This document shows, piece by piece, positions 18,283-28,940 of a DNA stretch of 64,000 bases. The notes under the pieces were generated by a model. The model did not search any database. It was not told the DNA's origin and saw only the letters and a list, made by a program, of their open reading frames with translations. The stretch's first letter is position 1. The number at the start of each line of letters is the position of its first letter. Source of the DNA: JBAOHV01 sp963714875 (GTDB lineage Bacteria; Actinomycetota; Acidimicrobiia; Acidimicrobiales; Microtrichaceae); contig CAVQQI010000011.1 in assembly GCA_963714875.1 (NCBI GenBank), positions 620,001 through 684,000 of the forward strand. The letters run 5' to 3'. Position numbers and translations under genes: made by a program.

Positions 18283-20497
18283 TCAGCCCGAGGTCGCTCC
18301 CGGCACGACGCGGTACGCGTCGTAGACGCTGTCGATGGTCGCGCAGCCGGTTCAGCAACGTGTCCAGGTGCGACGCGTCGCCCAGTTCGAACTCGAAGCG
18401 CATCTTCGACACGCGGTCGTGACCGCAGTGGCTCTGGCTGCTGAGGATGTTGACGTGGTGCTCCGACAGCGTGGCGATGACGTCCTGGAGCAGTCGCGGG
18501 CGGTCCAGCGCCTTGATCTCGACCAGGGCGACGAAGTCGCCCACGGCGTCGGTGTCCCAGTTGACGTCCACGATGCGCTCGGCCTGGGCGCCGACGAGCG
18601 AGGACGCGTTGGAGCAGTCCGTGCGGTGCACCGACACGCCCCGGCCCCGGGTCACGAAGCCGATGATGTCGTCGCCGGGCACCGGGGTGCAGCAGCGGGC
18701 CATCCGCACCAACATGTCGTCGAAGCCCTCGACGTCGACGCCGGCGGGGCGGCCCCGGCGCCGGGCGACGGTGCGGTTGGGCGTGGAGATGACCTCCTCT
18801 CGCTCGCCCGCAGGGTCACGCACCAGCGCCCCGACCCGGCTCGCCACCGATTCGGGTGACGTGTGGTGCTCGCCGATGCTGGTGTAGAGCGCGTCCACCC
18901 CGGAGAACTTCAGCTGCTCCGCGACGACCTCGAGGGCATCGCCGGCGAGGATCTTCTGGACCGGCAGCGCCGCTCGGCGCAGCGCCTTGGTCAGCTCCTC
19001 GCGGCCGGCCTCCTGGGCGTCCTCACGACGCTCGCGTGAGAACCACTGCTTGATCCGACTCTGCGCGCTGCGGGTGGCCACGAAGCTCAACCAGTCATGC
19101 GTCGGTCCGGCTCCGGCCACCTTCGAGGTGAAGATCTCCACCGTGTCGCCCGAGGACAGCTGGGTGTCCAGCGGCACGAGACGTCCGGCGACCCGGGCAC
19201 CGATGCAGCGGTGCCCCACCTCGGTGTGGATCGAGTAGGCGAAGTCGACCGGTGTCGCGCCCACCGGCAGGCTGACGACGTCACCCTTCGGGGTGAACAC
19301 GAAGACCTCGTCCTGGTCCAGGTCGAGCTTCAGGTTCGCCATGAACTCGCCCGGGTCGGTCATCTCCTGTTGCCAGTCGACGATCCGGCTCAACCAGGCG
19401 ACGTCCTCGGAGTGACCCTCCTTGTAGGAGAAGTGCGCAGCGACACCCCACTCGGCGCGGTTGTGCATCTCTGCGGTGCGGATCTGGACCTCGATGGGTT
19501 TGCCCCCGGGGCCGATCACCGTGGTGTGCAGCGACTGGTAGAGGTTGAACTTGGGCATCGCGATGTAGTCCTTGAACCGGCCCGGCACCGGTGTCCACAA
19601 CGCGTGGATCGATCCCAGCGCGGCGTAGCAGTCCTTGGAGCTGTCCACGACCAGACGGATGCCGACGAGATCGAAGATGTCCTCGAACGCCTTGCCCCGC
19701 ACGACCATCTTCTCGTAGATCGACCACAGGTGCTTGGGCCGACCGGTGACCTCTGCTGCGATGTTCACCTGACCCAGACGAGCACGCACCTCCTCGACCA
19801 CCTGGTCGACGTAGGCATCGCGTTCGGGGGCACGATCGGCGACCATGTGGTCGATCTCGGCGAAGCGCTTCGGGTACAGCGAGGCGAAGCACAGGTCCTC
19901 GAGCTGCTGCTTGATCTCCTGCATGCCGAGGCGGTGGGCCAACGGGGCGTAGATGTCGAGCGTCTCCTGCGCGGTGCGTTCCTGCTTCCACGCCGGCAGC
20001 GCCGCGATCGTGCGCATGTTGTGCAACCGGTCGGCCAACTTGATGACGAGCACCCGGAGGTCCTTGGCCATCGCCACCAGCATCTTGCGCATGGTGGCCG
20101 CCTGCTGGGCCTCCTTGGAGTCGAAGCGGATGCGCTCCAACTTGGTGACCCCGTCGACGATCGCGGTCACCTCGGCGCCGAACTTGTCCTCGAGCTCATC
20201 GAGGGTGATCACGGTGTCCTCGACCGCATCGTGCAGCAGCGCAGCCGCGATGGTCACGTCGTCCATGCCGTACCGGGCGACGATGCCGGCGACCGCCAAC
20301 GGGTGGGTGATGTAGGGCTCGCCGGAGCGACGCAGCTGACCCTTGTGCGCACCTGCCGCGAGTCGGTAGGACTCGGTGATCGTGTCGGTGGAGCGTCGCG
20401 GATGGAACTTGCGGAACTGCCCGATGATCTCCTGGACCTCCATCGCTGGAGGCTGGCTGTGGCGCCGCCAGGGCAGCACGCGCGTCACCGTCGCCAT
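18283..20497 (-). CDS. relA: Bifunctional (p)ppGpp synthetase/hydrolase RelA/SpoT, frameshift near 3' end
   Basis: Makes and degrades the alarmone (p)ppGpp. Domains in order: HD hydrolase with intact HDAVEDT (about 89-95), synthetase with FKDYIAMPKFNLYQSLHTT near 307-325, TGS (VFTPKGDVVSLPVGATPVDFA), a zinc-finger-like CCTPVPGDDI segment, and a C-terminal ACT domain. The frame as read runs to 18047 in non-coding-like sequence. One extra base at about 18340 hides the natural end TIDSVYDAYRVV and the stop at 18283. Restored length about 737 residues. Both catalytic sites look intact, as is usual for the single Rel of actinobacteria. Confidence 0.95.
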
Positions 20498-20597
20498 GTC
20501 GGTCCCCTCGGGACGAGCAGGTGGCGCGCTGAACTCACAGCGACAACGCTACCGACCCCCACCGCCGGGGCGGACGCAGCCCGCACGTGGGGCCGTC

Positions 20598-21722
20598 TCA
20601 GCGCTTGCGGGACTTGCGGGGTCGCGGCGGGTGCCCGCCCACGTTCACCGACAACGGCGGTGCCTCGCCGGGCCGTGCGCCTGCAGCCGCAGCAGCCGGC
20701 GACACCGCGGCACTGGCCGCCGGCGTGCTGTGGTCGTGCCAACGGGTGTCGGTGACGTCGACGCCCTTGTTGACCAGACGCTTGCGGATGTCGATGAACC
20801 GCTGCTCGCGCTCCTTGAGGGCGATCTCGATCGGTGAGGCGACGAACAACGACGACCAGGCGCCGAGCACCAGTCCGATGATCAGCGCTCGGGAGAAGTC
20901 GATCAGCAGCGGCTGGTCGAGCAGGTAGCCACCGATGAACAGCATCGAGAAGATCGGCAGCAGCGTCGTGATGGAGGTGTTGACGCAGCGCATCAGGCTC
21001 TGGTTCAGCGTTCGCCGGGCGATCATCGTGTAGGTGTACTGGCCGGACCTGCTGTAGCGGCTGACGCCGTCCTGCATCCGGTCGAACACCACGACCGTGT
21101 CGTACAACGAGAACCCGAGGATCGTCAGGAATGCGATGACCGTCGCCGGCGTCACCTCCCAGCCCAGCAGGGAGTAGATCCCGACGGTGATGATGACGTC
21201 GTGGACCACGCCCAACATGCCCGCGAGCGCCATGGTGGGCTCGAGCCGCCACGCGAGGTACGCAGCGACGAGCACGCTGAACCAGATGAGGGACTGCACG
21301 GCCTGACGCGTGATGTCGTCCCCCCAGGACGGTCCGACGGTGCTGACCGTGACCTCGCCGGCCTCGAGGCCGGCCGCCTCGGCCAGGGCATTGGCGATCT
21401 CGGAGCCGGTGTTGACGTCGTCGACCTGGCTGGTGATGCGCAGCACCCTGGAGCCGTCGGCGCCGGTGGCCTCCTGGTACTTGGCACCGCCGGCGGCGTC
21501 GAAGTCCGCCAGCACGTCGCTGGCCTCGTCCTGGGTGAACTCCTGGGACTCCACCGCCCACGACGATCCGCCCTCGAACTCCAGGCTGAGTGACAGCCCA
21601 CGGGTGAAGAGGGACACGATCGACGCCACGATCAGGACCGCGGAGACGATCAGCAGACGCCGGGACCACGTCGGGAAGTTGAAGTCGTTGTCGCCCCGGT
21701 ACGCCCGGGCCAGCCTGTTCAT
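20598..21722 (-). CDS. secF: Protein translocase subunit SecF
   Basis: With SecD and YajC, SecF uses the proton gradient to assist Sec-dependent protein export. Six membrane segments with a periplasmic-type P domain after the first (LEFEGGSSW). The SecF signature around GVVHDVIITVGIYSLLG and the YDTVVVFDRMQD motif are clear. A basic Ala/Pro-rich C-terminal extension ends PRPRKSRKR. The start overlaps secD by 4 bp. 374 residues. Confidence 0.96.
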   Translation of the reverse strand: MNRLARAYRGDNDFNFPTWSRRLLIVSAVLIVASIVSLFTRGLSLSLEFEGGSSWAVESQEFTQDEASDVLADFDAAGGAKYQEATGADGSRVLRITSQVDDVNTGSEIANALAEAAGLEAGEVTVSTVGPSWGDDITRQAVQSLIWFSVLVAAYLAWRLEPTMALAGMLGVVHDVIITVGIYSLLGWEVTPATVIAFLTILGFSLYDTVVVFDRMQDGVSRYSRSGQYTYTMIARRTLNQSLMRCVNTSITTLLPIFSMLFIGGYLLDQPLLIDFSRALIIGLVLGAWSSLFVASPIEIALKEREQRFIDIRKRLVNKGVDVTDTRWHDHSTPAASAAVSPAAAAAGARPGEAPPLSVNVGGHPPRPRKSRKR

Positions 21723-23422
21723 GATGACGCTCCCTGCACGACCGGGTCCGCGGATCGGCCGGACGGATCCTGTCGCCGCACCGACATGCCGAACCTGCCG
21801 GGGTGACGCCCCTGGCCGGAACGGGCGATCAACGCCGTGGCCGGGTAGATGAACAGATACATGAAGACCAGGTCCAGGATGGTCATGGCGCCCAGGTAGA
21901 ACGCGAATCCTCGGACGGGCCCGATGGCCAGCCAGTACAGGATGGCCGCACCGAGCAGCGAGGCGACGTTCGCCTTGAGGATCGTGCTCCAGGCGATGTC
22001 GAACGCACGGTCGGCGGCGGCCCGCATGGTGACGCCGCTGCGGACCTGTTCCTTCATCGCCTCGAAGTACACCACCGCGGAGTCGACGGTGACGCCGATG
22101 GACACGACGATGCCGACCACACCCGCGAGGGTCACCGCAGCGCCCAGGAAGGCCATCACGACGTAGAGCGCCGATGCGGCGACCACGAGCCCGGCCATCG
22201 CGACGAATGCGAGCAATCGGTAGTAGATCGCCAGGTACATGGAGGCGAGCAGCAGCCCGATGATGCCGGAGATGATGCCGGCCTCGAGCGCCCCCTGGCC
22301 GAGCGTGGCGGAGACGTTCTCGGCCTGCTGGGGTGCGAGCTCGATGGGCAACGAGCCGAACCGGAGCGCCACGGCGAGGGCCTCGGCGCTGTCACGATCG
22401 AACGAACCGCTGATCTGGATCTGGTCGCGTCCGAAGCTCGGCTCGTTGATCGACGGCGCCGAGAGCACCTCGTCGTCGAGCACCACGGCGATCAGGCCAC
22501 GAGGGGCCCCCTGGTCGTCCTGGCCGATCCCCGGGCAGACGTCAGGGGTGGCGGAGTAGCAGGTGGACGCGATGGCGTTGAACAGGTCGATCCCGTCCTC
22601 GCCCTCCTTGAACGACGGGTTGACGGTCCACTGACCGGCGTTGCCCAGGCCTGCGGTCGCGCCCTCGACCGCCGTGCCGGTCAGCGCGACGGGACCCATC
22701 GTGTAGATGTTGCCGTCGGCGTCGGCCAGGGTCACCTCGCCCTCGGGCGTCTGGTCCTCCGGTGGGGTCAGCTCCGCAGCCAGCTGGTTCTCGAGCTGGA
22801 ACAGCTCCGCGAAGCGCTCGTCGTTGATGTCGACCCCGTACTGGTTGAGCGGCGGCGGCAGGGTCGTGGTGGTGGAGGTCGTGTCCGCCGCCTGCTCCGG
22901 CGGCTCGGTCGTGGTGGTCGTGGTGGTGCTGGCCTGCTGGGTCTGCTCGTCGGTCACGACCTGCTGGGCGGTCACCCCCTCGGGCACCGACAGATCCGAA
23001 CGGATCTCCTCGACCGTGGCCTCTGCCTCGGTCCGGTCCGCACCCTGGAGCAGCGAGCCGGATGTGGACAGCACCGGGCGGAACTCGAGCTGGGCGGTCT
23101 TGCCGACGACGTCGAGCACCTCCTGCTGGTCCTTGGCCCCTGGCAGCTGCACCGTGATGGTGTTGCCCTGACGTGCGACCTCGGGCTCCGCCACGCCGAG
23201 CGCGTCGACCCGCTTGCGGATGATCTCGATCGCCTGGTCGAGCTGCTCCTCGGTCACGTCATCGGTGACCTCGCCGTCCTTGACCGGCTGCAGGTTGACC
23301 GCGATGCCGCCCTGCAGGTCGAGGCCGAGCTTGGGAGTGTTGCCCGTGATCACCGTGGCCAGGACGAGTCCGTAGACCACCACCAGCACGGCGATCAACG
23401 CTCTGAGTGGATGGGTTCGCAT
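21719..23422 (-). CDS. secD: Protein translocase subunit SecD
   Basis: 567 residues. N-terminal membrane helix, then GLDLQGGIAVNLQ (the D1 motif of SecD), the large P domain, and five further helices with GVVGIVVSIGVTVDSAVVYFE. The P domain contains an unusual low-complexity insert with a run of seven threonines and a second Thr/Pro run around residues 165-195, likely a surface loop. ATG at 23422 is 5 bp from the yajC stop, and the stop overlaps secF. Confidence 0.96.
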   Translation of the reverse strand: MRTHPLRALIAVLVVVYGLVLATVITGNTPKLGLDLQGGIAVNLQPVKDGEVTDDVTEEQLDQAIEIIRKRVDALGVAEPEVARQGNTITVQLPGAKDQQEVLDVVGKTAQLEFRPVLSTSGSLLQGADRTEAEATVEEIRSDLSVPEGVTAQQVVTDEQTQQASTTTTTTTEPPEQAADTTSTTTTLPPPLNQYGVDINDERFAELFQLENQLAAELTPPEDQTPEGEVTLADADGNIYTMGPVALTGTAVEGATAGLGNAGQWTVNPSFKEGEDGIDLFNAIASTCYSATPDVCPGIGQDDQGAPRGLIAVVLDDEVLSAPSINEPSFGRDQIQISGSFDRDSAEALAVALRFGSLPIELAPQQAENVSATLGQGALEAGIISGIIGLLLASMYLAIYYRLLAFVAMAGLVVAASALYVVMAFLGAAVTLAGVVGIVVSIGVTVDSAVVYFEAMKEQVRSGVTMRAAADRAFDIAWSTILKANVASLLGAAILYWLAIGPVRGFAFYLGAMTILDLVFMYLFIYPATALIARSGQGRHPGRFGMSVRRQDPSGRSADPVVQGASS

Positions 23423-23427
23423 CGGGC

Positions 23428-23793
23428 CTACTCGTCCTCGTCCTTGGCGGCCGCGCCGCGCTTGGAACGCGCCGCGGGCTTCTCTGCGGGGTCCGGCTCG
23501 GCGGTGGAGCGGGCGACCGCGGACTTCGAGATACGGATGACCACGTCGGAGTCGACCTCGAGGTGGAACAGGTCGTCCTCGACGAAGGTGATCACGCCGA
23601 CGATGCCACCGGAGGTGATCACCTCGTCACCGACGTCCAGCTTGCGCAGCATCTCGGCCTGTCGTTGGCGCTGCTTCCGCTGCGGCACGATCGTCATGTA
23701 GAGGATCGCCGCCATCGGGATCACGATGATCAGGAGGCTCAACGGACTGCCGCCGCCTTCCTGGGCGACGATGAGGGACAGCATCATGGACAT
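23428..23793 (-). CDS. yajC: Preprotein translocase subunit YajC
   Basis: 121 residues with one N-terminal membrane helix (LSLLIIVIPMAAILYMTI), then the family motif PQRKQRQRQAEML and LDVGDEVITSGGIVGVI, and an acidic/basic tail. It accompanies SecDF. ATG at 23793 is used; a GTG at 23796 and ATGs at 23787 and 23784 are alternatives because no ribosome site decides. First gene of yajC-secD-secF. Confidence 0.93.
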   Translation of the reverse strand: MSMMLSLIVAQEGGGSPLSLLIIVIPMAAILYMTIVPQRKQRQRQAEMLRKLDVGDEVITSGGIVGVITFVEDDLFHLEVDSDVVIRISKSAVARSTAEPDPAEKPAARSKRGAAAKDEDE

Positions 23794-23899
23794 CACAGGC
23801 GGGCGAGCCTACGCGCCGCACGACCCCGAACCGAATCATGTCGCGCAGATCTCTCCGCCGAGGTCGACCGCGGTCCCGATCGCCCCGGAGCGTGCGGTC

Positions 23900-25039
23900 T
23901 CAGGGGTTCAGTCCCGGCCCGCTGTCGCCCCACACCTCTGCGGTCTCGGACCGGAGTCGATCCAGCGATCCGGCGGTGATCGCGCTACGGATCCGGCCGA
24001 CGAACGTGAGGATCCAGGTCAGGTTGTGCACCGTGCACAGCGTCGCCGCGACCGGCTCCCGCAGCGTCGCCAGGTGGCGCAGGTACCCGCGGGGGTGTCG
24101 ACGACACGTCGCGCACGGGCAGTGCTCGTCGACGGGGCGGTCGTCGTCCGCGTACTCCGAGCGCTTGATGTTCATGCGCCCACGGTCGGTCAGCAACGTC
24201 GCGTGGCGAGCGAGACGGGTCGGCAGCACGCAGTCGAACATGTCGACGCCGAGAGCGACGGCCTCGATGATCGACACCGGATCGCCCACACCCATCAGGT
24301 ACCGGGGCTGGCCAGCGGGCAGCTCGCCGAGTGCTGCGGCGAGCGCCGGCAGCATCACCTCACGCGTCTCACCCACCGAGAGCCCCCCGATGGCGTAGCC
24401 GTCGAAGTCGAGCGCCACGGTGCGGCGCGCCGACTCGACCCGCAGGTCCGCCAGATCGCCGCCCTGCACGATCCCGAACAGCGCCTGGTCGTCTCGACGG
24501 CGGTGCGCAGTTCGGGCGCGCTCGGCCCACTCGGCGGTGCGCCGCACCGCTGCTGCCAGGGTCGGACGGTCGGACGGGAGCGCGGCGCAGACGTCGAGCA
24601 CCATCTGGATGTCCGCTCCCAGCAGTTCCTGCAGGTGCACCGCTGACTCGGGGGTGAGCAGGTGACGGTCACCGTCGTAGGTCGAGCGGAACTCGACGCC
24701 GGCGTCGCTGACCCGGGGGTCGAGCGAGAACACCTGGTAGCCACCCGAGTCGGTCAGAAGGTGGCCGCCCCAACCGGTGAAGCGGTGCAGTCCGCCGAGG
24801 GAGGCGACGGTCTCGGCCCCGGGTCGCAGCATCAGGTGATACGTGTTGCCGAGCATCACCTCGGCCCGGGTGCCGTCGGCGGCGGCGAGCCCGGACAGCG
24901 CGTCGGTGGTGAGCGACCGGATGGCGCCACGGGTGCCCACCGGCATGAACACCGGGGTGCGGATCTCGCCACGAGGTGTGCGGATCGTCCCACGCCGGGC
25001 CGCGCCGTCGGTCGCCTCGACGTCGATCGACAGCTTCAC
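23900..25039 (-). CDS. tgt: Queuine/preQ1 tRNA-guanine transglycosylase
   Basis: Exchanges G34 of GUN-anticodon tRNAs for preQ1. LTDSGGYQVFSL carries the catalytic Asp, DCVLPTR the nucleophile Asp, GGLSVGE the base-recognition loop, and CPCATC plus the downstream CTVHN the zinc site. GTG at 25039 is the correct start (KLSIDVEATDG), overlapping queA's stop by 4 bp; the frame is open further upstream only as queA shadow. 379 residues. Confidence 0.96.
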   Translation of the reverse strand: MKLSIDVEATDGAARRGTIRTPRGEIRTPVFMPVGTRGAIRSLTTDALSGLAAADGTRAEVMLGNTYHLMLRPGAETVASLGGLHRFTGWGGHLLTDSGGYQVFSLDPRVSDAGVEFRSTYDGDRHLLTPESAVHLQELLGADIQMVLDVCAALPSDRPTLAAAVRRTAEWAERARTAHRRRDDQALFGIVQGGDLADLRVESARRTVALDFDGYAIGGLSVGETREVMLPALAAALGELPAGQPRYLMGVGDPVSIIEAVALGVDMFDCVLPTRLARHATLLTDRGRMNIKRSEYADDDRPVDEHCPCATCRRHPRGYLRHLATLREPVAATLCTVHNLTWILTFVGRIRSAITAGSLDRLRSETAEVWGDSGPGLNP

Positions 25040-26157
25040 GACGTGGGGCCCGCCACGTCCTGGCTGCCCGAATCGTCGGGCTCGGCCCAGCTGGGGGCGC
25101 CGGTGACCTGACGGCTGAGGAGCATGGCGTCGCCGAAGGACAAGAAGCGATAGTTGCGCTCGAGCGCTGTGGCATACAGCTCTCGCCAGTGCGGACCGGC
25201 GAAGGCCTCGATCATGGCCAGCAGCGACGACCGCGGCAGGTGGAAGTTGGTCATCATCGCGTCGACGACCTTGAAGCGGAACCCCGGGGTGATGAACAAC
25301 CGGGTCCGTCCCGACAGCTGTCCGAGCGTGCCGGCCGACTCGAGCGCCCGAACAGTGGTCGTGCCCACCGCCACCACCCTGCGACGCTCCTCCTGGGCGG
25401 TCTGCACCGCGTCCCACGTGTCGTAGGGCACCGAGTACCGCTCGGAGTGGATCTCGTGATCCTCGACGCGTTCGGTGCCGATCGGACGGAAGGTGTCCAA
25501 CCCCACCACCAGGTCCACGGTGGCGACCTGGATCCCGCGGTCGGCGAGACCGGCCAGCACCGCCGGGGTCAGATGCAGGCCAGCGGTAGGCGCCGCTGCC
25601 GATGCTGCCTGCTTGGCGAACACCGTCTGGTACCGCTCCTGGTCGTCGAGCCGCTCGTGGATGTACGGCGGCAGCGGCGCCACCCCAGCCACCTCGAGCG
25701 CATCGAGCAGCTCCCCGTCATGCAGCGGCCTCACCAGGCGGACCCCGTCGCCGAGCTCCTCACCGATCTCGAAGCGCAGGTCGCCGCGCTCGGCGGGCAC
25801 CACCTCTCCGATGCCCAGCTTGCGCGACGGACGACACAGGGCCTGCCACCACCCGTGGTCGCGCTCGTCGCCGCCAGCGGCCTCGACCACCGCTGCATCG
25901 AGTGGCTCCAACAACAGCACCTCGCCGGCCCCGCCCGAGTCCCGTCGGATCGCCACCCGGGCGGGTAGCACCCGCGTCTCGTTGACCACGACCAGATCGT
26001 CGGGGCGCAGCAGCGTGGGGAGCTCCGCCACCGTGGCATCCCGGGGAGGGACCCCGGCGCCCAGGTCGACCAGCAGCCGCGCCGCGTCGCGAGGCTCGAT
26101 CGGCGTCTGCGCGATGGCGGTCTCGGGCAGCTCGTACTCGAGCTCGTCGGTGTACAC
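25036..26157 (-). CDS. queA: S-adenosylmethionine:tRNA ribosyltransferase-isomerase
   Basis: Adds the epoxycyclopentane-diol moiety from SAM to preQ1-tRNA, following Tgt in queuosine synthesis. N terminus ELPETAIAQTPIEPRD, then AAPTAGLHLTP and FITPGFRFKVVDAMMTNFHLP are diagnostic. GTG start at 26157. 373 residues, longer than some homologues but typical for actinobacteria. Operon with tgt by a 4-bp overlap. preQ1 synthesis genes are not in the window. Confidence 0.96.
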   Translation of the reverse strand: MYTDELEYELPETAIAQTPIEPRDAARLLVDLGAGVPPRDATVAELPTLLRPDDLVVVNETRVLPARVAIRRDSGGAGEVLLLEPLDAAVVEAAGGDERDHGWWQALCRPSRKLGIGEVVPAERGDLRFEIGEELGDGVRLVRPLHDGELLDALEVAGVAPLPPYIHERLDDQERYQTVFAKQAASAAAPTAGLHLTPAVLAGLADRGIQVATVDLVVGLDTFRPIGTERVEDHEIHSERYSVPYDTWDAVQTAQEERRRVVAVGTTTVRALESAGTLGQLSGRTRLFITPGFRFKVVDAMMTNFHLPRSSLLAMIEAFAGPHWRELYATALERNYRFLSFGDAMLLSRQVTGAPSWAEPDDSGSQDVAGPTS

Positions 26158-26223
26158 CGTGCTCAGTCCTCCATCATCGGCGGTGTCGGGAACCGAGCCG
26201 CAACCGGCGACCTGCTCCGTGGG

Positions 26224-27372
26224 TCAGAAGCCCATGGAACGGCCGATGATCTCCTTCATGATCTCGGTCGTACCGCCGTAGATCGAGGTGACGCGGGCGT
26301 CGGCATAGGCACGAGCCACCGGGTACTCCTTCATGAAGCCGTACCCCCCGTGGAGCTGCACGCAGATGTCGGAGACCTTCTTCTGCAGCTCGGTGCACCA
26401 CCACTTGGCCATGGCGGCTTCCTCTGCGGTGAGCGTGCCCTCGTTGAGTCCGGCGACGCAGCGGTCGATGAAGGACTCTGCGATGGTGATCTCGGTCTCC
26501 ATCTCGGCCAGCTTGAAGCGGCTGTTCTGGAAGCTGCCGATCTTCTGGCCGAACGCGGTGCGCTCGTTGCAGTACTCGACGGTCCACGACAGGATCGCCC
26601 GGGCGTGCGCCACACCGGCAACGGCGATCGACAGCCGCTCCTGGGGCAGGTTCTTGACCAGCAGCTTGAAGCCCTGTCCCTCGTCGCCGATGCGGTTCTC
26701 GACCGGCACCCGCACGTCGTTGAAGAACAGCTCGGCGGTGTCCTGGGAGTGCATGCCCAGCTTGTCGAGGTTGCGGCCGCGCTCGAAGCCCTCCATGCCG
26801 GCCTCGACCACCACCAGCGACATGCCGGCGTGACGTTGGCTCGGATCGGTCTTGCAGGCCACGATCACCAGGTCCGCCAGGATGCCGTTGGTGATGAAGG
26901 TCTTGGAGCCGTTCAGGATGTAGGTGTCGCCGTCGCGGATCGCGCTGGTCGTCATCGACGCCAGGTCCGAGCCGATACCGGGCTCGGTCATCGCCACCGC
27001 GGTGATCAGCTCGCCCGACACGATGCCGGGCAGCCAGCGCTGCTGCTGCTCGTCGGTGCAGTAGTCCAGGAAGTAGGGCAGACACACGTCGCTGTGCAGC
27101 GTCATGCCCAGCCCGCCGGGGAAGACATCGGCCCGACAGATCTCCTCGGCGATGATCTGGTTGTAGCGGAAGTCGTGCACCCCGGCGCCACCGAACTCCT
27201 CGGGGACCGACATCGCCAGGAACCCTGCGGCGCCGGCCTTGGTGAACAGCTCACGGTCGACGATCTCGGCTGCCTCCCACTTCTCGCGGTTCGGCACCAT
27301 CTCCCGCTCCACGAACGTCCTGAACGCCTCGCGGAACATGTCGTGCTCGTCGTCGAATCCCGTGCGGTCCAT
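26224..27372 (-). CDS. Acyl-CoA dehydrogenase
   Basis: FAD-dependent alpha,beta-dehydrogenation of an acyl-CoA. 382 residues with the three-domain fold: AMTEPGIGSDLASM (flavin/substrate loop), NGSKTFITNG, the C-terminal helical bundle with RTAFGQKIGSFQ, QLHGGYGFMKEYPVARAYADAR, and IYGGTTEIMKEIIGR at the end. The chain-length preference cannot be read from sequence. ATG at 27372. It stands alone between queA and the AI-2E-type gene, a place where other actinobacteria lack it, so it may have been inserted. Confidence 0.92.
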   Translation of the reverse strand: MDRTGFDDEHDMFREAFRTFVEREMVPNREKWEAAEIVDRELFTKAGAAGFLAMSVPEEFGGAGVHDFRYNQIIAEEICRADVFPGGLGMTLHSDVCLPYFLDYCTDEQQQRWLPGIVSGELITAVAMTEPGIGSDLASMTTSAIRDGDTYILNGSKTFITNGILADLVIVACKTDPSQRHAGMSLVVVEAGMEGFERGRNLDKLGMHSQDTAELFFNDVRVPVENRIGDEGQGFKLLVKNLPQERLSIAVAGVAHARAILSWTVEYCNERTAFGQKIGSFQNSRFKLAEMETEITIAESFIDRCVAGLNEGTLTAEEAAMAKWWCTELQKKVSDICVQLHGGYGFMKEYPVARAYADARVTSIYGGTTEIMKEIIGRSMGF

Positions 27373-27452
27373 CTCGTTGCTCCAGGGGTGCGGGGGCGGT
27401 CGGTTCCCTCCAGCAAACCACGCGACGCGCCCGGCGCCGAACTGACGGTCCG

Positions 27453-28879
27453 TCAGGCGCTGGCACCGGGAGCATCGAAGCTGGCGGCGCTGCTCCCGGT
27501 GGCGCCCGCATCGCCGGGATCATCGGGCGAACCTCCCGCGGCGGGCGCTGCGCCGAGCTCCGGGTCGTCGGCGCCCGGCTCAGGTTCCGGGTCGGGGAAG
27601 GGGTCGCGGTCCAACAGCTTCGCCATGGTGTAGCGCGACGCCTCCTTGAGCGTGGCGAGCACGGGCACCACCAGCAGCGACCCCACCAGTCCGCCCACCT
27701 GGAAGCCGACGATCAGCCCGACGAGGATCACGGCCGGCGACATCTGCACCGCCCGGCCCGTGATCAGCGGCGCCATCAAGTTGGCCTGCAACTGCACGAC
27801 GACCAGGTACATGACGCCGACGATCACGGCGAAGACAAGGTTCGACACATCCAGCCGTGTGGAACCCAGGGCGAGCGCGGCCAGGATGCCCGGGCCGGCC
27901 GCGATGATCGGACCGAACGTCGGGATCATGTTCAGCACCGCCATCATCAGGCCGAACACGAACGATCCCGGCAACCCCAGCAGCCAGAGCGCGAACCACA
28001 CCATCAGGCCGGTCACGAGGCTGTTGGCGAGCTGACCGTACAGATACCCGCGCCAGATCTGCCCGAAGCGCTCCGCGAGCCGATCAGCCTCGTCCTCGTA
28101 CCCGTCCGGCACCGCGGTCCGCAGCGCCCTGTTGAACTTCGCGCTGTCGACGCTCAGGTAGAACGCGATCAGGAACGTCACGAGCGCCGAGGTCAGCGCC
28201 GCCAGGAGGAAACCGCCGACGGTGCGGACCGAGGTGACCACGCCACCGGCCAGCGACTGGACCTGGTCGCGTCCGAGAACGATCCGCGACGCATCGCTGC
28301 CGGTCGCGTCGTCCGCGGTCGGAGGTGCTGTCGGCCTGCTCGTCGCTCTTCAACCGGTCGATCAGTGGATCGACTGCGTCGGTCAGGTCGATCTCGAACC
28401 CTGCGATCGACACCGTCTCGACGCCCTCCAACCAGTCGACGGCATCCAGCCGCAGTTGCTCTGCTGCCGCTGGCGGATCGATCTCGGAGACCGATCCCAC
28501 GACGCCGTTGATCACCAGGGCGCCGAGCATCAGGATCATCAGCGAGGATCATGACGTAGCCGCTCAGCAGTGCCAGCCAACGGGGGAACCTCAGCCGGGT
28601 CTGGAGCACCTTGATGATGGGCGCGACCAGAAAGGCGATCAGCCCCGAGAGCGCCACCAGCGACAGCGCGTTGCGGGCCAGGTAGACGGCCCCGGCGACC
28701 AGCACCGCGAACGCGATCCCGACGACGATCTTGGTCGAGGAGTCCCACCTCGGGGTGCGGCGGTGCGCAGCGACTGCCGGAGCCGCCTGGCCCTGGGTCG
28801 ACCCGGTGTCCGTGTCGGTCGGCTCCCCGGGGGCGTCGGAGTCGCCAGGGCGTGCAGGAGTCGCAGCTGCGTCGTTCAT
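27453..28879 (-). CDS. AI-2E family (PerM-type) membrane transporter, two frameshifts as read
   Basis: About 475 residues, with Ala/Pro-rich cytoplasmic ends and the AI-2E/UPF0118 helix pattern: ARNALSLVALSGLIAFLVAPIIK, a soluble middle part, then helices ending in the family region FGPIIAAGPGILAALALGS and MAPLITGRAVQMSPAVILV. Three frames carry successive parts, switching at about 28543 and 28320. Members export small molecules or exchange Na/H; substrate unknown. It sits 61 bp downstream of ruvB on the same strand. Confidence 0.85.
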
Positions 28880-28940
28880 ACCGCGTCAGTCTCCCCGGCG
28901 CCGCTGCTCCGACGGTGGACCACGTGTCGAGGGCGGGCCG

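Noticed and set aside
21803..23701. A 632-codon plus-strand open frame over secD and yajC
   Set aside because: Pure antisense shadow of SecD/YajC; composition Gly/Arg/Asp-rich and no ribosome site.
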